NCBI GenBank assembly: GCA_902797435.1
Contig: CADBSV010000039.1
Span: forward strand, 1-64,000
Source of the DNA: an uncultured Bacteroidia bacterium
GTDB taxonomy: Bacteria; Bacteroidota; Bacteroidia; Bacteroidales; UBA932
Direction of reading: 5' to 3'
DNA length: 64,000 bases
The position numbers and the translations under genes are program-made. Numbering within the stretch: the first letter of the stretch is position 1; each line of letters begins with the position of its first letter. A model generated the notes under the pieces. It was not told the origin of the DNA and did not search any database. It was given only the letters and a program-made list of their open reading frames with translations. This document shows positions 58,719 through 64,000 of this stretch, in pieces.

Positions 58719-61079
58719 TTATTTCTGGCAGCGTATTCCCACATAATTGAGGCAGGAGCGGCGGTTGTTACTGATGGGGGCATCGTCATACGACACCGCG
58801 CCTGCACCATTGTATCCGGATTTATCCTTGGCCGGATAGAGCCGGATCCATATCATCTCCTTGCCCCACACATCGGCGGACGAAGGGAGATTTATGCTTA
58901 TGTATTTGTTTCCGGGCAGATTGTACTGCCTTTGGGAAGAAATGATCGGGAAATCCGGAATGGTGTAGGTGTAGTCCTCTCCCTTGGCGGTATCGTCCGT
59001 CCATGCCTCGGAGGCGTAAGAGGAAGCCGTGACGGGATGCCAGGAGGTCTTGTCGTCCGACCATGAAAGCATCCAGTAGCGGGGAGCGCCGTTATCGTCC
59101 CCGTAAGCGTTGCTGACGCCAAGGGTGACGGAAAGCGGAGCCATCGACGCACTGAGTCCTTTCGTCGAGAAACCTATCTCCCAGTAATGTTCTTCGAGTT
59201 TGGGGTTGGCATGGTCGCCGCTGTACCAGGTGCCTCCGTGCCACGAAGAGCCGTTCTGTCCCTGGATGATTCCGCAGAGGTTGCAGTAACTGAGAGGATT
59301 CCAGTGAATGGACCTTCCGAGAGCATCGAAGACGCCGTTGGTGCCGGGAATGTCAGTGATGACGCCGCCGGAGACTGGGCCCAGGTGTGTCCAGTCCTGA
59401 CCGGTGCTTATCTTTCCCTTGGAATAGATGAGATAACCGTTGACCTCTTCTGAGGCGAGCGGGTCGGGAACTGCCGGCCAGGAGGGGAAGATGGTGTCGT
59501 TACGGGCCGTGAGAACCAGCTGGTCGGGATACAGGGAGTTGCAGTATCTCCACTCCGAGACCAGTTTGGAAAGGCCGGTGGAAAGGTCTTCTTCTATGGC
59601 TATCTCGTCCTTGGTCACCGGACGGATCTGATACTTTCCGATATATCCTTCATCGGTGAAATAGTCGCCGAGCAGGGTGCTCTCGCGCGCTTTTGCCGAA
59701 TCCCACTCAAAATTGTCGCAGCGCTCGTGCACGATGATGCCGCTTATGTCTCCCGAACCCTGTGGCATCCCCTTGCCGTCACGCGCCCATGCACAGTCGG
59801 TATTGCTCACCATATACATTATGCTTCCGGACGCGTCGCGGATTACCATGGGATATTTGTTCACTATGTTGCGGTAGCGCAGGTCCACAGGGCAGAAGGG
59901 CCCCTTGCGGACCGGAATCTCACAGGAAGCAAGGGTCACGAAAGTATTGACGTCGTCCTCGCACAGGGTGTTTATCGTCCTCTTTATCACCGGAAGGTCT
60001 TCCTTTGTACCGCCGCTGCAGGAGACGATATTCACAACCCCGGCATCCGAAATGGTCACATGGGGAGGAACGCCGGTGCCGGCCTGCCCTGAAGCGGAAT
60101 ACAAAAGGCCCTTCAGATTGATTTCCAGCAGGTCGTAACGGCTTGCCGAGTTGTCTTCCGGAGTCTTGAATACGATCTTTATGCCATGGTACTGGCCGCC
60201 GGCGTCAGGTTCCTCGCTCTGAAGGTAAACGGTGCGCGAAGACATGGTCCTGTCCTGGGTTATGATGGATATGTTGCGGCAAGGCCCGCCGTTGCCCTCG
60301 GAGTCGTCGTTTATGACCCTCCCCCTGACAACATAATTCTTACGGATGCGGTTCTCGCCGTCAAGGTCGTCCAGAGTAAGGTTCTTCACCTGCAAAACGC
60401 TCACCGGAATGGTTTCTTCCTCGCCTCCGGCCTTCTGGGATACGTAAAGGCGGGCTGTCATGAGGCGTCCCACCTTGTCCGGGGCGGAAAGGGTTATAAT
60501 GGCTCCGCGGCGCTCGGGCTGCATATTCTCAAGGGCGCTGAACCACATCAGCCCGTCAGCTGCAACGCCGGGAACCGGCTCCTCTATCCAGCCGTCTCCG
60601 TCTTCATATTCAACGGAATAGGAAATATCGGAAGCCTTCACGGAGCTTGTGAAGGGAATGGAGAACACTCCTCCTTCAAAGCCTATCAGCATATTGTGCT
60701 GGGGGAAATAGAACTCCTGCCCGGAGGCGTTTTCCTGAATGAGGGTAAGTGTCAGCGAGCGGCGGCCGGAGGTTACCAGCACCGTAGCCTTGCGCTCTTC
60801 GGAAGTATTGGCGTCGTAGTCTATGACAACGGCTCCGTCTCCTTCCCCGGAAAGGCTTCCGGAGGAGACCCCGGAGATTCTCGCCCAGCCGGCGCCTTCG
60901 GAAATGGTGGCCTCGAAGGAGTCTCCGCACAGGATTTCAAATGTATATGTTCCGGCCGAAGCGTTCACGGTGACTTCGGGTATGGCGCATCCAAGTTCGA
61001 CGACTTCGGAGCGCTCCGCCTCTTTCACGCAGGAAAACAGGCAGGACAGGATGCAAACAAAAGGTATGAATCGTTTCAT
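58719..61079 (-). CDS. BACON and DUF5689 domain lipoprotein (SusE/F position)
   Basis: 786 residues. Lipoprotein signal (CILSCLFSC). N-terminal BACON domains (about 30-125, with VTVNASAGTYTFEI and GWARISGVSSGSL; a second about 130-225), a DUF5689 domain (about 230-470, VLQVKNLTLDDLDGENRIRKNYVVRG), and a C-terminal carbohydrate-binding-like jelly roll (about 510-786). By position and composition a surface glycan-binding protein of the PUL. Start MKRFIPFVC chosen; an upstream ATG at 61106 lacks a signal sequence. Confidence 0.86.
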   Translation of the reverse strand: MKRFIPFVCILSCLFSCVKEAERSEVVELGCAIPEVTVNASAGTYTFEILCGDSFEATISEGAGWARISGVSSGSLSGEGDGAVVIDYDANTSEERKATVLVTSGRRSLTLTLIQENASGQEFYFPQHNMLIGFEGGVFSIPFTSSVKASDISYSVEYEDGDGWIEEPVPGVAADGLMWFSALENMQPERRGAIITLSAPDKVGRLMTARLYVSQKAGGEEETIPVSVLQVKNLTLDDLDGENRIRKNYVVRGRVINDDSEGNGGPCRNISIITQDRTMSSRTVYLQSEEPDAGGQYHGIKIVFKTPEDNSASRYDLLEINLKGLLYSASGQAGTGVPPHVTISDAGVVNIVSCSGGTKEDLPVIKRTINTLCEDDVNTFVTLASCEIPVRKGPFCPVDLRYRNIVNKYPMVIRDASGSIMYMVSNTDCAWARDGKGMPQGSGDISGIIVHERCDNFEWDSAKARESTLLGDYFTDEGYIGKYQIRPVTKDEIAIEEDLSTGLSKLVSEWRYCNSLYPDQLVLTARNDTIFPSWPAVPDPLASEEVNGYLIYSKGKISTGQDWTHLGPVSGGVITDIPGTNGVFDALGRSIHWNPLSYCNLCGIIQGQNGSSWHGGTWYSGDHANPKLEEHYWEIGFSTKGLSASMAPLSVTLGVSNAYGDDNGAPRYWMLSWSDDKTSWHPVTASSYASEAWTDDTAKGEDYTYTIPDFPIISSQRQYNLPGNKYISINLPSSADVWGKEMIWIRLYPAKDKSGYNGAGAVSYDDAPISNNRRSCLNYVGIRCQK

Positions 61080-61086
61080 GGCCGTC

Positions 61087-61488
61087 TCAGATGAGATAAT
61101 TGTCAAGGTCGGCGTCCTCCAGTTCCGAGGCCGCGAGGTCCTGTGAAGATATCACTATATATACCGGTATCACCTTGCCTCCGCCTTTCACCTCCATGAT
61201 AACCGCCCTGGGCACGCCGGTTAGATTGGGATGGCTGGTGCAGTAAATGTATCCGGTTCCCGATCCGGACGCCCCTGAAATGCTGAGCCAGTCGCCCCCG
61301 GCAACTATTTCGGCCGTCCAGCTTCCGGAGGAATAGACCGGGAAGGTGAAGTCGAAGGAAGACTGTGCGCTGGACCAGGGGATATTGATGCGGGTATCGT
61401 TTACACCGAGGTCTATCGATGTCTGGAAAGGCTTGTTGCAGCAGAGCGCCAGACAGGATGCGAATATTAGTATTATAATGCGTTTCAT
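61087..61488 (-). CDS. Small BACON-domain lipoprotein
   Basis: 133 residues with a lipoprotein signal (CLALCC, about 15-17) and a single BACON-like beta sandwich (about 22-115, INIPWSSAQSSFDFTFPVYSSGSWTAEI, GGDWLSISGASGSGTGY). Tail SELEDADLDNYLI. Start at MKRIIILIF, 4 bases after the susD stop; an in-frame ATG at 61503 overlaps susD. BACON domains bind carbohydrates or mucin in surface proteins. Confidence 0.78.
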   Translation of the reverse strand: MKRIIILIFASCLALCCNKPFQTSIDLGVNDTRINIPWSSAQSSFDFTFPVYSSGSWTAEIVAGGDWLSISGASGSGTGYIYCTSHPNLTGVPRAVIMEVKGGGKVIPVYIVISSQDLAASELEDADLDNYLI

Positions 61489-61492
61489 CTTC

Positions 61493-63151
61493 TTATTCTC
61501 CATATTCCTTATTGTCCAGGGCACCGCCTGAGGCCGCTACCTGGTCGGACGGGATGGGCCAGTAGCGATGGCATGGACGGATGTTTGCCACGAGGTTCGA
61601 AGCGGTGTTGTACTGGGTGGTACGTTCGTACCAGATTCCCCATCGCACCAGGTCGAACTTGCGCTGGAATTCTCCGAAGAGTTCCTTTGCGCACTCGCAT
61701 CGGATTTCCTCCATGAGCCTTTCCTTTTCCCCTCCCACGTCCGTAAGCGAAAGGTCCGACAGGCCTGCGCGGCGGCGGGTCTTGTTGAGATATTGAACGC
61801 TGCGGGACATGTCGCCGAGCTCCAGCCATGCCTCGGAGAGGCCGAGCAGGGCAGAAGCGTAGCGGAACACTTTGTAATTGTTGTAATCCCTGGTATATTT
61901 CATGTCGTAGCACCAGAACTTGTTCCCGAGCCACGGGCAGGCGCTCGCCTTCCCGACGGCGGTGAACCAGTAAACGCTGCGGGCTGCAGGTGTCCAGCTC
62001 TGCTCGGGAGTAGTGGGATCATAACCGCTCCATCTCCAGGCAAGGGTTCCGCTGCCGCCGCGGGGAGTGTTGCTTCCGTTGGAATACTCTCCCGTCCTGA
62101 GGTCGGGGGAACTGTAGGGAAGCAGATTCTGGTAAACGTAGGCGGTAGGACGTGCGCAGGTGAATATATGCGATTCCTTACCGAGTTCCGGGATGGCTAT
62201 CCCGTTGTAGAAGCAGTGAGTGGAGTCGGTAACGGCCTCTTCGTCGTCGGAATACACCATGCGCCTCACAGGCATCGACCAGGGAGCTATCGCAGCCACA
62301 ATCTGCAGTCCGTAGGGTTCGTATGTCTGCGACACCTCCCAGATGGACTCGGGAGTGTATTTACGGCTGAACGGAACATCCGTAAGGGGATATTTCGAGA
62401 GTTCGCCATAGATGTCCTCAAGGGAGGAGAAGAAATCCACGGCATCCTGCCAGCGGTGGTTCCAAAGCGCCATTCTGCCGCCGAGGAACAGGCCTACGGC
62501 CGCACCCATACGGTAGGAAGTGCCGTCTTCGTATGTTCTGGTAAGCGGAAGCGCTTCACCGCCGCCCCTGGAAGAGGGAAGAATCATGGTGCGCAGCTCC
62601 TCTATCATGGCATCGCGGGTGGCATCGGCGCTCATTCTCGGAAGGGTGGATATGCGCTCCCTGTTTTCTTCGGTCACTTCCTCCTCATAGAAGGGAATAT
62701 CTCCGAAGGTTGCCGTGAGCACATAGTAGAAGAATGCCCTGAGGACAGTGGCCTCCGCTTTCAGCTCTTCTTCCTCGGAAGCGGAAATCCAGCCGCTTGC
62801 CTTTGCCCTGGCTATCGCCGCAAGCATGGTATTGGCCCTCGAGACGCCCTGGTATCCCGCCCTCCAGATGGTGATTGCACAGCCTGGACGCGAGGGGGTC
62901 ACATTGCAGATGGCATTGTACTGATTATGCACATTGAGGTACATAAGGTCGGTGGCGCACTCCGTCATCTGCCAGAAACTCACGTTCGCGTATATTTCGC
63001 GTATCGGCGAATAGCATGCGTTAAGGCCTGTCTGTATCTCCTTTGCATTCCGATAATATTCTTTCTGAACGGAATATGAGGTGAGTTCCTCTTCAAGCGA
63101 ACAGGAGCACACAAGCGCAGCCGCCAGGATTATGATCAGTCTTGCTTTCAT
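61493..63151 (-). CDS. susD: SusD-like starch/glycan-binding outer-membrane lipoprotein
   Basis: 552 residues. Lipobox LVCSCS. N-terminal SusD signature (SVQKEYYRNAKEIQTGLNACYSPIRE), TPR-like helices (AEATVLRAFFYYVLTATFGDIPF, about 130-152), and the C-terminal RagB/SusD block (IRCECAKELFGEFQRKFDLVRWG) ending HRYWPIPSDQV. Caps the SusC barrel and loads glycan onto it. 4 bases downstream of susC. Confidence 0.95.
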   Translation of the reverse strand: MKARLIIILAAALVCSCSLEEELTSYSVQKEYYRNAKEIQTGLNACYSPIREIYANVSFWQMTECATDLMYLNVHNQYNAICNVTPSRPGCAITIWRAGYQGVSRANTMLAAIARAKASGWISASEEEELKAEATVLRAFFYYVLTATFGDIPFYEEEVTEENRERISTLPRMSADATRDAMIEELRTMILPSSRGGGEALPLTRTYEDGTSYRMGAAVGLFLGGRMALWNHRWQDAVDFFSSLEDIYGELSKYPLTDVPFSRKYTPESIWEVSQTYEPYGLQIVAAIAPWSMPVRRMVYSDDEEAVTDSTHCFYNGIAIPELGKESHIFTCARPTAYVYQNLLPYSSPDLRTGEYSNGSNTPRGGSGTLAWRWSGYDPTTPEQSWTPAARSVYWFTAVGKASACPWLGNKFWCYDMKYTRDYNNYKVFRYASALLGLSEAWLELGDMSRSVQYLNKTRRRAGLSDLSLTDVGGEKERLMEEIRCECAKELFGEFQRKFDLVRWGIWYERTTQYNTASNLVANIRPCHRYWPIPSDQVAASGGALDNKEYGE

Positions 63152-63155
63152 ATCC

Positions 63156-64000
63156 TCAATAAGTCAGGTTGATGTTAAACACAAAAGTGCGCGGACGCGG
63201 ATAGGACGCGTTGTCTATCCTCCTCGCCCCGGACTCCGTAGAGACATCCGGGTCGAAGCCTATGTAGTTCTTCAGCAGGAAGATATTCTCGGCGCTAAGC
63301 CCTATTACCGCGCTCTTCACCCATTTGAACTTTGCAGGGAGTTTTATGCGGTAGTTCACCGAGAGTTCCTTGAGGCGGAACCACGAGGCATCATAAATCA
63401 TGCGGTCGCTGCCTACGAAATCCTCATATCCCGCCCTCGGGATGTCGGAATCGGGATTCCGGACCGGATGCCAGGAATCCAGCATGAAGCGGTATTTGTT
63501 GTAGGCCCTTGAGCCCGAGCCGTTCCAGAACTCCCATATATTGTAAATCTTTCCGCCGAGCGAATAGGCGAAATACGCCTTGAACGTGAGGTTCTTCCAG
63601 TTGAAGACATTCTGGATTCCGCCGTAGATCACCGGGTCGGAACTCCCCTGGAAAATGAGGTCGTTCTGGTCGAGAATGCCGTCGTTGTTGATGTCGGCAA
63701 AACGGGTGCCTCCCAGGGACGGATTGGAGTCGGATACGTATGTGTGAGTGATTTTGTTGCGGTCTATCTCCTCCTGGCTGTGCCATACCCCTGCGTACTG
63801 GTATCCCCAAAGTGAGTTGACGGGATAGCCTTTCTTGTAGCCGTAAAGCGGCTGGGTGGTGTTGCGGGGGTTGTAGAACGTGCCCACGAGGCCGTCCTGT
63901 CCCACATCCTCAACCTTCTGAACGTTGTGCGATACGGTGATGGTGGTGCTCCATCCGAAATTCTTTTTTACGATGTTCCGGGTGGTTATGCTCCCCTCGA
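63156..64000 (-). CDS. susC: SusC-like TonB-dependent transporter, C-terminal part (runs off the right edge)
   Basis: About 280 C-terminal residues are in the window; the frame continues through 64000. The readable segment starts EGSITTRNIVKKNFGWSTT and ends with the outer-membrane signature PRPRTFVFNINLTY, the usual SusC terminal strand ending in an aromatic residue. Also seen: GGTRFADINNDGILDQNDL and SRAYNKYRFMLDSWHPVRNPDSDIPRAG. Energised import of oligosaccharides with SusD. First gene seen of the long minus-strand operon. Confidence 0.93.
   Translation of the reverse strand, partial: EGSITTRNIVKKNFGWSTTITVSHNVQKVEDVGQDGLVGTFYNPRNTTQPLYGYKKGYPVNSLWGYQYAGVWHSQEEIDRNKITHTYVSDSNPSLGGTRFADINNDGILDQNDLIFQGSSDPVIYGGIQNVFNWKNLTFKAYFAYSLGGKIYNIWEFWNGSGSRAYNKYRFMLDSWHPVRNPDSDIPRAGYEDFVGSDRMIYDASWFRLKELSVNYRIKLPAKFKWVKSAVIGLSAENIFLLKNYIGFDPDVSTESGARRIDNASYPRPRTFVFNINLTY

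Overview
The window is a moderately GC-rich chromosome segment from a member of the Bacteroidales (Bacteroidota). The evidence is SusC/SusD genes with BACON and DUF5689 lipoproteins, sialidase-superfamily lipoproteins, and many -7 elements of the form TAnnTTTG, which is the Bacteroidota promoter consensus. Family and genus cannot be fixed from sequence alone.

Layout. 1-4.2 kb: L13/S9 ribosomal operon, a lone cytochrome b (sdhC), then pyrH-frr-lpxK. 4.2-4.7 kb: a gene-free stretch with hairpins and a G-rich tract. 4.7-11.3 kb: coiled-coil membrane protein, hemW operon, dusB with a lipoprotein, and a three-domain aminopeptidase P. 11.3-19.7 kb: DUF3109 with an apparently inactive M16 protein, a TPR protein with a U32 (RlhA-like) protein, a lipoprotein and an SGNH hydrolase. 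19.7-27.6 kb: PBP1A-ddl-prmC, topA-Lrp, ispD. 27.7-36.1 kb: the elongasome operon mreBCD-pbp2-rodA, then aminopeptidase P, fabG and comF. 36.4-40.7 kb: tRNA-Pro(GGG), rubrerythrin with a 42-residue membrane protein, then thrA-asd. 40.9-45.5 kb: a glpK-glpF-argE-lplA operon on the minus strand. 45.6-46.5 kb: a 51-bp tandem array. 46.6-64 kb: one long polysaccharide-utilisation-type operon (susC, susD, two surface lipoproteins, a DUF5107/TPR protein, four sialidase-superfamily proteins and a DUF4886 protein).

The most unusual property is a set of GC-rich, palindromic, tandemly repeated sequences. They sit both between genes and in frame inside housekeeping enzymes (lpxK, hemW, comF, asd, lplA, argE), where they add loops that the families normally lack. 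A 51-bp (17-codon) unit occurs as seven copies inside lplA and about 17 copies in the intergenic array 4 kb away. A third pair of palindromes next to tRNA-Pro also repeats at exactly 51 bp. A separate 17-base motif is shared by lpxK and hemW in different reading frames, and is nearly identical in argE on the opposite strand relative to the gene. This is the signature of a DNA-level element invading coding sequence, similar in principle to Rickettsia palindromic elements.

Many promoters lie only 4-8 bases before the start codon, suggesting leaderless or near-leaderless mRNAs. Shine-Dalgarno-like sites are visible mainly before downstream genes such as mreD, pbp2 and comF.
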